Source: a virus. Taken from it: a DNA stretch of 64,000 bases. Under the pieces are notes generated by a model that had not been told where the DNA came from, did not search any database, and worked only from the letters and a program-made list of their open reading frames with translations. Below are positions 1 to 7,660 of this stretch, piece by piece. The stretch lies in the IMG/VR virus record IMGVR_UViG_3300044832_000053, positions 1-64,000 of that record; one strand, given 5' to 3'. How positions within the stretch are numbered: the first letter of the stretch is position 1; every line of letters begins with the position of its first letter. The position numbers and the translations under genes were made by a program.

Positions 1-878
1 TCAAGGCCAGCAAGGTCGATGACGTGGTCAACGACCGGCTGGCCAAGTTCCTGGCCATGCGCGCCGCCGATGACCGGCTGCACGCGACGATCAACACCTG
101 CCGGGCCCGGACCAGCCGGATGAGCGTCACCGATCCGTCGCTCCAGAACCTGGACCGGGACGAGACCGTGGTGCGCGGGGCGTTCATCCCTTCCCCGGGC
201 AATGTGTTCGTCACCGTGGACGCCGACCAGATCGAGGCCCGGCTCGGCGCGCACTTCTCCGGCGACCAGCGGATGATCGCCATGTTCGCGGAGGCTGACC
301 GGACCGGGATCGACTTCTTCCGCCAGATGGCCGCGCAAATCCACGGGACCACCATCGGAGACATGCCCAAGTCCGATCAGCGCCGTCAGGTGACCAAGAA
401 CGCTGCCTACTCCTGGCAGTTCGGGGCCGGGCTGGAGAAGATGGCGGTCACCGCAGGGGTGACCGTCGATCAGATGCGCCCGGTGCACTCCGGTCTCAAC
501 GTGCTCTACCCGGGCATCGGCGCGCTGATGAAGAAGCTGATCCGCCAGGGCCGGGCCAGCGGCGGGATGCCCTCCGTGGTCACCCCCACCGGGCGTCGGC
601 TGTTCTCCAGCCCCGGCAAGGAGTACACCCTGCTCAACACCCTGATCCAGGGACACGCCGGGGAAATCCTCAAGCAGGACGCGGTCAACCTGGACGCGGC
701 TGGCTATGGACCCTACATGCGCCTGTTCGTGCACGACGAGATCCTCTTCGAGTTCCCCCGCGAGCACGCTGAGCAGGCGCTGTCGGACATCACCCGTATC
801 CTGACCGACCGGGAGAACTACGCCGTCCCGATCACCTGGGGCGGGACGATCATGGAAGAGAGATGGGCAAAAGTCTGA
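1..878 (+). CDS. DNA polymerase I family A, C-terminal part (5' truncated by window edge)
   Basis: Template-directed phage replicative polymerase, palm and fingers portion. The reading frame is open to the left edge, so the gene begins outside the window; a GTG at 24 is not needed as a start. Motif A appears as VDADQIEARLGAHFSGD, the fingers O-helix motif B as RRQVTKNAAYSWQFGAG and the palm motif C as VHDEILFE. These are the three catalytic motifs of family A polymerases, and their Asp and Lys residues are intact. No proofreading domain can be judged because the N-terminus is missing. The stop overlaps the start region of the RuvC-like gene, so the two are probably co-translated. Confidence 0.93.
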   Translation, partial: KASKVDDVVNDRLAKFLAMRAADDRLHATINTCRARTSRMSVTDPSLQNLDRDETVVRGAFIPSPGNVFVTVDADQIEARLGAHFSGDQRMIAMFAEADRTGIDFFRQMAAQIHGTTIGDMPKSDQRRQVTKNAAYSWQFGAGLEKMAVTAGVTVDQMRPVHSGLNVLYPGIGALMKKLIRQGRASGGMPSVVTPTGRRLFSSPGKEYTLLNTLIQGHAGEILKQDAVNLDAAGYGPYMRLFVHDEILFEFPREHAEQALSDITRILTDRENYAVPITWGGTIMEERWAKV

Positions 879-1333
879 TGCTGCCGCCAGCCGTGCTGTG
901 GCTCGATCCCGGGGGCATGACCGGGTTCGCCCTGCTGGAGCGGGGCAAGTTCAGCACCTACGAGCTGCCATTCCAGGAAACCGGCAACCGGATCTACGCC
1001 GAGTGCTCGATCTGGAAGACCGCACTGGCCATCGGCTGGGAGCGCTGGCGGATCAGCGAGGACACCCACAAGACCACGCCCGAGCCCGAGGCCATGCACG
1101 TCATCGGGGTGGCCAGGTGGCTGTCTGCGACCTGGCACTGCCAGGTGCTCCAGCCTGCCGCGCCCGGGGACCGCGACGTCGCCACCCCGGCGATGCTTCA
1201 CCTGATCGGCTGGTGGCGGCCGGGCCTGGACGACGCCCAGAGCGCCAGCCAGCACATGCTGGCATGGCTGCTTCGCACCGGGAACCTTCCGCCCGAGCAA
1301 GCGCGTATCCTGGCCGCAGCACGTCAACACTGA
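863..1333 (+). CDS. RuvC-like Holliday junction resolvase
   Basis: Predicted RNase H-fold endonuclease that would resolve branched DNA during replication, recombination or packaging. The 156-residue protein opens with a beta strand ending in LDPGGMTG (Asp15), the usual first acidic residue. It has an acidic position near ISEDTHK (Glu66) and a C-terminal helix LDDAQSASQHMLAWLL (Asp123/Asp124, His131), matching the RuvC D...E...D(x)xH pattern. ATG at 863 follows GGAAGAG and overlaps the polymerase stop. A second in-frame ATG at 878 is possible. The family call rests on motif spacing only; overall identity to known RuvC proteins was not tested. Confidence 0.72.
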   Translation: MGKSLMLPPAVLWLDPGGMTGFALLERGKFSTYELPFQETGNRIYAECSIWKTALAIGWERWRISEDTHKTTPEPEAMHVIGVARWLSATWHCQVLQPAAPGDRDVATPAMLHLIGWWRPGLDDAQSASQHMLAWLLRTGNLPPEQARILAAARQH

Positions 1334-1345
1334 TCAAGATCGAGA

Positions 1346-1358
1346 AGGATGTCAACAA
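1346..1358 (+). promoter_or_regulatory. 13-bp AAGGATGTCAACA element at a start codon (operator or translation-initiation element)
   Basis: The sequence GAAGGATGTCAACA lies directly before the ATG at 1360. AAGGA sits in Shine-Dalgarno position. The GGATGTCAA core is identical to the core of the mycobacteriophage L5 stoperator consensus (GGTGGMTGTCAAG). Five more copies or near-copies lie at 8441, 9889, 56300, 56768 and 59605. It may serve as ribosome-binding site, repressor site or both. Confidence 0.55.
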
Positions 1359-1359
1359 T

Positions 1360-1650
1360 ATGCGCACCGTGCACCGCTTTGTGATCACCGCCGATGACAC
1401 AGCCCAGCCAGCCATGCTGATGCCAGCCCGCGAGGGCGAGTTCCCGCTGGCGATCGGCAACGCCGAGATAGACCGGGTTGAGTTCTGGGCCGAGGTGGAC
1501 ACCACCCGGACCGTTCCGCGCTACTTCCAGATCTTCGGCACCGGCCACCCCGTTCCCGAGGGGTCCGCGAGGTATGCGGGCACCGCGCCGCGCAACCAGC
1601 AGGGCCTGGTGTGGCACCTGTTCGAGGTCCCGGAGCCCCGGCATGCCTGA
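1360..1650 (+). CDS. DUF7352-like small phage protein
   Basis: A 96-residue protein of unknown function. It begins MRTVHRFVIT, has a central EFWAEVD strand and ends in IFGTGHPVP...YAGTA...LVWHLFEV. This pattern of a beta-rich protein with a GTGHP turn and a terminal H-L/V-F-E strand is what I recall for the DUF7352 family of short phage proteins; I could not search to confirm. The ATG at 1360 is chosen because AAGGATGTCAACA precedes it. A longer upstream frame runs through the RuvC gene and is a shadow. Its end overlaps the next gene by 8 nt. Confidence 0.7.
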   Translation: MRTVHRFVITADDTAQPAMLMPAREGEFPLAIGNAEIDRVEFWAEVDTTRTVPRYFQIFGTGHPVPEGSARYAGTAPRNQQGLVWHLFEVPEPRHA

Positions 1651-1960
1651 GCGCTACCAGCGCAAGCCCGAGCCGCCGACGACGGACAAGCTCTACGTTG
1701 CCCAGTACCATGCGGGCACCGATCTTGCGGGAGTCCGCGAGGTCGCGGCCATGGCCTACGGGGGGGAAGCAGGCGAATGCGAGCTGCCGGAGACCGGGAA
1801 AGTCCTGCTGGCCCGCTACATCTACGTAGGTGATCACGGGTCGCACCCTGATTATGCGGTGGTCCGGGACGGGAAGTTCCTGTGCTACAGCGAGAAGCAC
1901 GGGAACCTGACCGAGGACAGCCAGCCGGACCTTGATCACTTCTATGAGCGGGCTGACTGA
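1643..1960 (+). CDS. hypothetical protein (105 aa)
   Basis: No recognised family. The protein begins MPERYQRKPEPPTTDKLYV and is predicted to be soluble, with beta-strand stretches KVLLARYIYVGDH and YAVVRDGKFLCYSEK and an acidic C-terminus. The start is the ATG at 1643, 8 nt inside the preceding gene. Longer in-frame extensions run through the DUF7352-like gene and are not supported. Its last base is the first base of the helicase start codon (TGATG), so it is translationally coupled to the helicase. This gene order suggests a role in replication, which is inference only. Confidence 0.7.
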   Translation: MPERYQRKPEPPTTDKLYVAQYHAGTDLAGVREVAAMAYGGEAGECELPETGKVLLARYIYVGDHGSHPDYAVVRDGKFLCYSEKHGNLTEDSQPDLDHFYERAD

Positions 1961-3825
1961 TGACCTGGGCCGAGATCCTGGCTGAGGACACCGAGCACAT
2001 CATCATCGGCGCGGAGATGGCCGAGCACCACCTGGCCCAGCAGCTCCCGGGCTGTAATTACAGCAAGGAGCGCAACACCTGGAAGGCCCCGCTGTCCTGG
2101 GCTACCTACGTGTCCATGCAGACCCTGTGGGCTGCCCAGGGCATCGAGCTGGGCCCGAACCTGACTGGATGGGCCTGGGACGCCTGGAAGCGCGTGGAGC
2201 GCGCCTACGAGCAGCGGGCTGCACTGGATGAGTCGGCCGCGCCCGAGCCGCTGCGCAGCCAGCTCATGGCCCTGGAGGAGGGCAGCGTCAAGAAGCTGTA
2301 CCCGCCGCAGCGCGGGGGCGCGGTCTGGCTGGCGATGAACCGGGCGGTGATCCTCAACGACCCCCAGGGCGGGGGCAAGACCCCGCAGGTGATCCGGGCC
2401 ATCCAGCTCCTGCATGCCTATGGCTCGGCCTGCCCGGCACTGATCATCGGCACCGTCTCGGCGCTGCGCGGCTGGGAGAAGGAGCTATCCGACTGGGCTC
2501 CTGAGCTGTCGGTGCGGATCATCGAGGGCAGCGCGGCGCGGAGGCGCAAGCTCCTGGTGGACGAGCCGCCCGCCGACGTGACCCTGATCTCCTGGGCCAG
2601 CGCCAGGGCCCACTCGCGCCTGGCCTCCTTCCCGGGCGTCCGGTTCAAGCGGTGCACCGCGTGCGGCGGCACCGATGAGCAGGTCAAGCCGGGCTCGTGC
2701 CAGGTGCACCGCAAGGAGCTGAACGAGATCCCCTGGGTGACGGTGGTCGCGGACGAGGCCCACCGGCTGGGCAACGCCAAGAGCCAGCAGACCCGCGCGG
2801 TGTGGTGGCTGATGCACGAGGCACGTAACCGCTGGCCGGTCACCGGCACCCTGATCGCGGACAACATCGGCAACTTCTGGCCGATCGGCCGGGCCCTGGA
2901 CCCGGCGAGTTTCCCGGCCAAGAGCCGTTACCTGGACCTGTTCGCGATCAAGAACTACTCCTTCAACGGCGGCACCGAGATCCTGGACATCCGCCCGGAC
3001 ACCGCCCCGGCGTTCCATGCTTTCGTGCAGCCGCTGATCCGGCGCATTCCCCGGGAGATCGCACTGCCGTGGCTGCCGAAGAGGATGCCGCCGGTCTTCC
3101 GCTACCCGGAGATGACCCCGAAGCAGAAGACCGCCTACAGCCAGCTCGCGAAAGAAGCGCTGGCTGACCTGGAGATGGCTGACACCGCCGGGAACACCAT
3201 GATCCCGGCCAACACCGTGGTCAGGTTCGGGCGGCTGTGCCAGCTCGCGGGCTCCATGATCGAGCTGGCCGAGGGCGAGGATGCAGAAGGGTTCACCCGC
3301 CAGGACGTCCGGCTGGTGCTCCCTTCATCGAAGGTCGATGACCTGGTCGAATTCCTGGAGGACAACCCAGGCCCCCTGGTCGTGGCAGCCAACTCACCCA
3401 GGCTGGTCGAGCTGGCCGAGCACAAGTTCGCCCTGGAGAAGATCACCAGCGCGAAAATCACCGGGGACATGCCCGGGATGGCCCGTGAGCAGGCCATCGA
3501 GAACTTCCAGGCGGGCCGGGTGCGGGTCATCTTCATCACCAGCGCGGGCGGGGAATCGATCACGCTGACCGCCGCCAACACGATCTACTTCCTCCAGCCT
3601 GACCCCAGCTTCCTGGGCCGCGAGCAGAAAATCAGCCGGGTGGACCGGATCGGGTCGGAAATCCACGACTCCATCCGGGTCGTGCACGCGATCACCCCGG
3701 GCACCGTGGAGGAGCGGCTCTACCAGCTCGGCACCGAGAAGGAGGAGCGGGCGAACAGCCTGACCAACGACCGGCAGTTGATGTTCTGGCTGATCGCGGG
3801 CGGCGAGCGGGCGGCGACCACGTGA
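1960..3825 (+). CDS. SNF2-family DNA helicase/ATPase
   Basis: Superfamily 2 ATP-dependent DNA translocase, probably acting in phage replication or recombination. Of 621 residues, Walker A is NDPQGGGKT (133-141), the Walker B DEAH box is VADEAHRLG (265-268), and motif III is VTGTLI (about 294-299). The second RecA lobe carries ITSAGGESITL and a motif VI-like ISRVDRIGS, followed by a VEERLY signature common to SNF2 proteins. An insertion between motifs I and II holds CTACGG and CQVH (Cys232, Cys235, Cys247, His250), a plausible zinc ribbon. The gene follows the previous stop by TGATG overlap and ends in a GTGA overlap with the NADAR gene. Confidence 0.92.
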   Translation: MTWAEILAEDTEHIIIGAEMAEHHLAQQLPGCNYSKERNTWKAPLSWATYVSMQTLWAAQGIELGPNLTGWAWDAWKRVERAYEQRAALDESAAPEPLRSQLMALEEGSVKKLYPPQRGGAVWLAMNRAVILNDPQGGGKTPQVIRAIQLLHAYGSACPALIIGTVSALRGWEKELSDWAPELSVRIIEGSAARRRKLLVDEPPADVTLISWASARAHSRLASFPGVRFKRCTACGGTDEQVKPGSCQVHRKELNEIPWVTVVADEAHRLGNAKSQQTRAVWWLMHEARNRWPVTGTLIADNIGNFWPIGRALDPASFPAKSRYLDLFAIKNYSFNGGTEILDIRPDTAPAFHAFVQPLIRRIPREIALPWLPKRMPPVFRYPEMTPKQKTAYSQLAKEALADLEMADTAGNTMIPANTVVRFGRLCQLAGSMIELAEGEDAEGFTRQDVRLVLPSSKVDDLVEFLEDNPGPLVVAANSPRLVELAEHKFALEKITSAKITGDMPGMAREQAIENFQAGRVRVIFITSAGGESITLTAANTIYFLQPDPSFLGREQKISRVDRIGSEIHDSIRVVHAITPGTVEERLYQLGTEKEERANSLTNDRQLMFWLIAGGERAATT

Positions 3826-4307
3826 GCGGGCCGGTGATCGACAGATTCACGGGTGAGTACCACTTCCTGTCCAACTTCGCTGCCACCCCGTTCGAGATGC
3901 CCGGGATGGCGGGCGGCCTGGTCTGGCCGACCGCCGAGCACTGCTACCAGGCGGCAAAGTCCCCGACGCTGACCGGGATGGAGATGATCCGCAACGCCCC
4001 CACGCCAGCCGCAGCCAAGGGGATGGGCCGGGCCGCTGAGCTGCCCGCTGGCTGGGACCGGGTGAAGAAGACGGTCATGATGCAGATAATTCTGGCCAAG
4101 TTCAGCCGCAACCCGGAGCTGACCGCGATGCTCTGCGCGACCCGGGGCCGGGAGCTGATTGAGGGCAACACCTGGGGCGACGACTACTGGGGCGCGGTCC
4201 AGGGCGGGGCACCGCCGATGTGGCACTGGGGCCATGGCTGGTACGGGAACAACTGGCTCGGCCGGATTCTGATGATGGCCCGCGACGTCATGGACCCGCT
4301 GGCATGA
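3822..4307 (+). CDS. NADAR-family protein (YbiA-like)
   Basis: NADAR domain of 161 residues. Recognisable stretches are HFLSNF near the N-terminus, VWPTAEHCYQAAK, an AAKGMGR segment, MMQIILAKFSRNPEL, and the C-terminal EGNTWGDDYWG and NWLGRILMMAR. NADAR proteins act on ADP-ribose-containing substrates. Some members remove ADP-ribose from guanine in DNA and so counter DNA-targeting ADP-ribosyltransferases; others handle NAD-derived intermediates. The start is a GTG overlapping the helicase stop (GTGA), and the stop overlaps the next ATG (ATGA). The virion-type protein at 38725-43980 of the same phage contains an ADP-ribosyltransferase-like domain, so a protective partner role is worth considering. 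Confidence 0.9.
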   Translation: MSGPVIDRFTGEYHFLSNFAATPFEMPGMAGGLVWPTAEHCYQAAKSPTLTGMEMIRNAPTPAAAKGMGRAAELPAGWDRVKKTVMMQIILAKFSRNPELTAMLCATRGRELIEGNTWGDDYWGAVQGGAPPMWHWGHGWYGNNWLGRILMMARDVMDPLA

Positions 4308-4519
4308 GCAGCGGATACCTGCTGGTAATCAGGCTGTCCCGGCCGTTCTCCGGCACCGAGATCGTGGAGGAGGCCGGGCTGATCACCATCCCGTTCGCGG
4401 ACGAGGAGTCGGCTGCGGCGGCGATGCACACGACCAGGCTGTCGGTGGAGGCTGCTAGACCTCTGACTATCCCCGGCGAAGTGGTGAGGGAAGAAGATCA
4501 TGATCCAGGAAGGCAGTGA
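4304..4519 (+). CDS. hypothetical protein (71 aa)
   Basis: Small soluble protein beginning MSSGYLLVIRLSRPFSGTE, with a central FADEESAAAAM stretch. It resembles short alpha/beta phage proteins, but I do not recognise the family. The ATG at 4304 overlaps the NADAR stop (ATGA). The last 20 nt overlap the start of the downstream nuclease gene, whose Shine-Dalgarno GGGAAGAAG lies inside this coding region. An upstream in-frame extension runs through the NADAR gene and is rejected. Confidence 0.65.
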   Translation: MSSGYLLVIRLSRPFSGTEIVEEAGLITIPFADEESAAAAMHTTRLSVEAARPLTIPGEVVREEDHDPGRQ

Positions 4520-5525
4520 CCTGATCCAGGTCAGCAACAGCGAGATCAGCACCTGGCAGCGGTGCCGCCGCAAGTGGTTCGTCCTGTACTACCTGTGCTT
4601 CGCGCCAGCCGGGGAGAGCCCGGTCTCGAACATGGCCCTGGGCAGCCGGGTGCACCTGGGCCTGGAGGGCTTCTACGGCTACGGCCTTGACCCGGTGACC
4701 GTGCTGCGGGTGGTCTACGCGGCCGAGCGCCAGGCGCACCCCGACTACGACGCTGAGCTGGCCGCTGAGGAAGACCTGGCCCTGGCCATGGTGAGCGGCT
4801 ACCCGGACTGGCTGTCCGAGACCGGGTCAGACGCCGGGCTGGAGGTGATCGGCACCGAGACCGAGGTGACCGTGGGCCTGCCCACGCTGCCCGGCGTGGT
4901 GCTGCGCTGCCGCCTCGATCAGCTAGCCAGGCGTGCTGCTGACGGGTCGGTGCTGTTCATGGATTACAAGACGGCGGCCAACTTCGAGCGGCACGAGATG
5001 CTGCGGATGGACCCGCAGATGAAGACCTACCAGGTGGCCCAGCACCTGGACGCGGCGCGGCGCACCGCCGCCGGGGAGGCCGATGTCCCGGTGGTCTCCG
5101 GCGGGCTGATCACTACGCTACGCCGGGTGAAGCGCTCGGCCAAGGCCGTGCCGCCGTTCTACGACCGGACCCCGGTCTTCATGTTCAACCCGGACGAGGC
5201 CCGATCGACGTACCTGAGAATTGTGGGGGTAGCCCGTGAGATAGTGGCGGCCCGGCGTGCGCTCGATGCGATCTACGAGGAGCAGGGAGGTGCCCTGGCC
5301 GCGATCAATGACCAGCAGCGGGAGTTCCTGTACCCGACCCAGATCATCGACCGATGCAAGTGGGACTGCCCCCTGGCGGGGGGCACCTGCCCGGCCATGG
5401 ACGATGGCAGCGACTGGCCGGGTATCCTCACCAGCAGCGGGCGGTTCATGCAGGTCGATCCCTACAGCCATTACCGGGACCAGACCGTCCAGACGATCAA
5501 AGATCAACTGGAGAAGATCAGGTGA
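4500..5525 (+). CDS. Cas4-like PD-(D/E)XK exonuclease with probable Fe-S cluster
   Basis: RecB/Cas4-type nuclease of 341 residues. The N-terminal SNSEISTWQRCRRKW segment supplies Cys22. GSRVHLGLEGFY (His52), CRLDQL (Asp140) and LFMDYKTAA (Asp155, Lys157) form the nuclease active site, and MKTYQVA is the following Q-Y helix. Three C-terminal cysteines (286, 290, 297 in CKWDCPLAGGTC) complete a Cas4/AddB-like four-cysteine arrangement that would hold a 4Fe-4S cluster. It stands just before a Sak4-like ATPase and an ssDNA-binding-like gene, so the likely role is end resection in phage recombination. There is no CRISPR context. Confidence 0.88.
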   Translation: MIQEGSDLIQVSNSEISTWQRCRRKWFVLYYLCFAPAGESPVSNMALGSRVHLGLEGFYGYGLDPVTVLRVVYAAERQAHPDYDAELAAEEDLALAMVSGYPDWLSETGSDAGLEVIGTETEVTVGLPTLPGVVLRCRLDQLARRAADGSVLFMDYKTAANFERHEMLRMDPQMKTYQVAQHLDAARRTAAGEADVPVVSGGLITTLRRVKRSAKAVPPFYDRTPVFMFNPDEARSTYLRIVGVAREIVAARRALDAIYEEQGGALAAINDQQREFLYPTQIIDRCKWDCPLAGGTCPAMDDGSDWPGILTSSGRFMQVDPYSHYRDQTVQTIKDQLEKIR

Positions 5526-6355
5526 TGATCCAGCCTTACGCACCCCAGCAGGTCGTTCCTGGCCTGTATCTCCCGCCTGCGCCGGTTTACGTTCCCGCGC
5601 TCCCTCAGGGTCTTTCCTTCCTGATCCATGGCGGGGCTAAGGCGGGTAAGTCCAGCCTGGGCGACACCGTGCCCGCTCCCCGGCTGATCCTGGACGTCGA
5701 GGGAGGCTCCCGGTTCACCCACTCCCGCAAGCGCTACTGGGACCCATCCCGCGAGGGCGTCCCACAGCAGGGCCAGCACCTGACCGCCGGGTATGGCCAG
5801 CCGTCGGTCACCCCGGACTGGGAGAGCGCCATTGTGATGGTGCGCGAGGCCAGGCAGGTGGACGCGGTCTACCGCATCATGAACTCCGGCCAGCACCCAT
5901 TCAACGGGCTCACCATGGACAGCCACACCGAAGTGCAGCAGCGGATGATGGACGACCTGGCCGGTGGCCAGCAGCTCAGCCGGGACAACTGGGGCGCGCT
6001 GCTGCGCAAGATGAACAACATGACCCGGCAGTTCCGGGACCTGATCACCCACCCGGTGAAGCCGATCTGGGGGATGTGCTTCATCACCGGCTCCCACCTG
6101 GACAGCCGCACCAGCCGCTGGCGGCCGATGCTCCAGGGGCAGACGGCGGACTACCTGCCTTATTACGTGGACGTGCTCGGGTACATCTCCCCGGCCCCCG
6201 ACGGCACGCGCCATCTGCTGATCGGACCGCACCAGCAGTACGAGACCGGCGAGCGGATCGGCGGACGGCTGCCGATGTCCATGCAGCTCGCCTACCCGCA
6301 GTACGGAATCCCCGGATACGACATCAGCAACATGATCACCCAGGTGATCGGTTAG
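5525..6355 (+). CDS. Sak4/RecA-like AAA ATPase (single-strand annealing/recombination)
   Basis: P-loop ATPase of 276 residues. Walker A is GGAKAGKSS (36-44), followed by RLILDVEGGSRF, a Walker B-like GLTMDSHTEV and a sensor-like WGMCFITGSH. This layout matches phage AAA_24/Sak4 proteins, short RecA relatives that assist annealing. The ATG at 5525 overlaps the nuclease stop by one base, and the SD-like GGAGAAGATCAGG lies upstream. Grouping with an exonuclease and an ssDNA-binding-like gene is the standard Sak4 recombination module. Confidence 0.85.
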   Translation: MIQPYAPQQVVPGLYLPPAPVYVPALPQGLSFLIHGGAKAGKSSLGDTVPAPRLILDVEGGSRFTHSRKRYWDPSREGVPQQGQHLTAGYGQPSVTPDWESAIVMVREARQVDAVYRIMNSGQHPFNGLTMDSHTEVQQRMMDDLAGGQQLSRDNWGALLRKMNNMTRQFRDLITHPVKPIWGMCFITGSHLDSRTSRWRPMLQGQTADYLPYYVDVLGYISPAPDGTRHLLIGPHQQYETGERIGGRLPMSMQLAYPQYGIPGYDISNMITQVIG

Positions 6356-6366
6356 GAGCACGGATC

Positions 6367-7455
6367 GTGACCCAGTACGACTTCAACACCCTGTACGGGG
6401 CTGCTGACCACTCGATGCAGCTCTATGACAAGGGCACCTACGACGCCGTGGTCACCGAGGCCACCTGGGGCCGGACCCAGGACGGCGCGAAGGGCCAGTG
6501 GAGCCAGAAGTTCACCTTCACCACCGGCCCGTACGCGGGCAAGACCCAGAAGAACACCATCACCGTGAGCCCGGACAGTGACAAGGCGCTGGGGATCATG
6601 TTCCGCGAGATGGACGCCATGCAGGTCCCCTGGCAGCAGTGCTCCAGCGAGGAGCAGATGGCCCAGTACATGATCGGCAAGCCGGTCCAGCTCCAGATCA
6701 TCCACGACACCTACAACGACATCACCCGGTCCAAGGTCGGCGCGATCCGGCCGCCGCGCCCGGGAGCCCCGACGCAGGCCCCGCCGCCCCAGCAGCAGAA
6801 CGGGATGGCCCAGGGCTACCCGGGCCAGGCGCAGCCTCAGTACGGCCAGCCGCAGGGTTCGGCGTATGGCCCGCAGCAGGGGCAGTGGGGCCAGGCTCAG
6901 GGCGGCTACCCGCAGTACCCGCCACAGCCACAGCAGCCCATGGCCCCGACGCCCTACCAGCAGGCGACCGGCCAGGCCCAGCCGCCCCAGCAGCAGTGGC
7001 AGAGCCCGGCTGGCCAGGCCCAGCCGCCGCAGCAGGCCCCGCCGCCTGCCAACCCGGCCGCACCGCCGTGGGCCCAGCCGCCGACGCCCGGCCAGGGCGG
7101 CCAGGGCGAGTTCACCCAGCAGGGCCAGTCCTACCAGCCCAACATCATGGGCTCGCAGGGCGGACCGCAGCAGCCAGCCGGTACGCAGCCCCAGCCGCCC
7201 GCCAGCGCGCCACAGCCGCCGTGGGGTACCCAGCAGCCCGGCCAGGCCCCGCAGTGGCAGCAGGGGGCTCCTCCGGCCGCTCCGCCGGGTGCCCCGGGCC
7301 AGCCGCCCGCTGGCCCGTGGACTCCGCAGCAGGCCGCGCCGAACGGGTACCCGCAGCAGCCCCAGGGTCAGCAGCCCCAGCAGGGTCAGCCTCAGCAGGC
7401 CCCGCCGCAGCAGGGTCAGGTGCCCCCGCCGCCGCAGCCGCCCTGGGCCCAGTGA
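6367..7455 (+). CDS. DUF669/SSB-like protein with long Pro/Gln-rich tail
   Basis: A 362-residue protein. The N-terminal 120 or so residues (GTYDAVVTEATWG, KFTFTTGPYAGK, ALGIMFREMDAM, IGKPVQLQI) fit the DUF669-type OB-like proteins that accompany Sak4 ATPases and probably bind ssDNA. From about residue 125 to the end the protein is almost entirely Pro, Gln, Gly and Ala, with dozens of PPQQ/GQPQ repeats and no acidic SSB tip; it ends PPPPQPPWAQ. The start is GTG at 6367 with SD GGAGCACGG. A strong hairpin follows the stop. The tail is predicted to be disordered and could support condensate formation or protein contacts. Confidence 0.75.
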   Translation: MTQYDFNTLYGAADHSMQLYDKGTYDAVVTEATWGRTQDGAKGQWSQKFTFTTGPYAGKTQKNTITVSPDSDKALGIMFREMDAMQVPWQQCSSEEQMAQYMIGKPVQLQIIHDTYNDITRSKVGAIRPPRPGAPTQAPPPQQQNGMAQGYPGQAQPQYGQPQGSAYGPQQGQWGQAQGGYPQYPPQPQQPMAPTPYQQATGQAQPPQQQWQSPAGQAQPPQQAPPPANPAAPPWAQPPTPGQGGQGEFTQQGQSYQPNIMGSQGGPQQPAGTQPQPPASAPQPPWGTQQPGQAPQWQQGAPPAAPPGAPGQPPAGPWTPQQAAPNGYPQQPQGQQPQQGQPQQAPPQQGQVPPPPQPPWAQ

Positions 7456-7461
7456 GAACGT

Positions 7462-7495
7462 GCCCCCCGGCTTGATATGCGCTCGGCCGGGGGGC
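7462..7495 (+). terminator. GC-rich hairpin after the SSB-like gene
   Basis: GCCCCCCGGC (7462-7471) pairs perfectly with GCCGGGGGGC (7486-7495) around a 14-nt loop. It starts 7 nt after the stop codon. There is no U-tract, as is common for actinobacterial and actinophage terminators. Confidence 0.65.
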
Positions 7496-7503
7496 GCTCA
7501 GAA

Positions 7504-7617
7504 GTACCCGGGGCTGGGCAGTCGGGTGAGGGACCTGACCTTTGCACCGGCATCCAGCTCCACGGGGATGCGCGCAGCAGATACACAGGTGAAGCTCCGT
7601 AACCCGGCCCCGGGTAC
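7504..7617 (+). other. Intergenic segment bounded by an 11-bp inverted repeat
   Basis: GTACCCGGGGC at 7504-7514 is the exact inverse of GCCCCGGGTAC at 7607-7617. The 92 nt between carry no convincing ORF on either strand. Together with the hairpin at 7462-7495 this makes the 205-nt gap before the vWA gene highly structured. It could be a structured 5' leader, a small RNA or a fortuitous GC palindrome; no clear -35/-10 pair was found. Confidence 0.35.
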
Positions 7618-7660
7618 CCGCAGGTAAAGATCCAACCCAGTGAAGGGAATGACCCGAATC

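Noticed and set aside
4500-5525. A CRISPR-Cas locus, because of the Cas4-like nuclease
   Set aside because: No repeat array, Cas1/Cas2 or other cas gene was seen; the neighbours are phage recombination genes.
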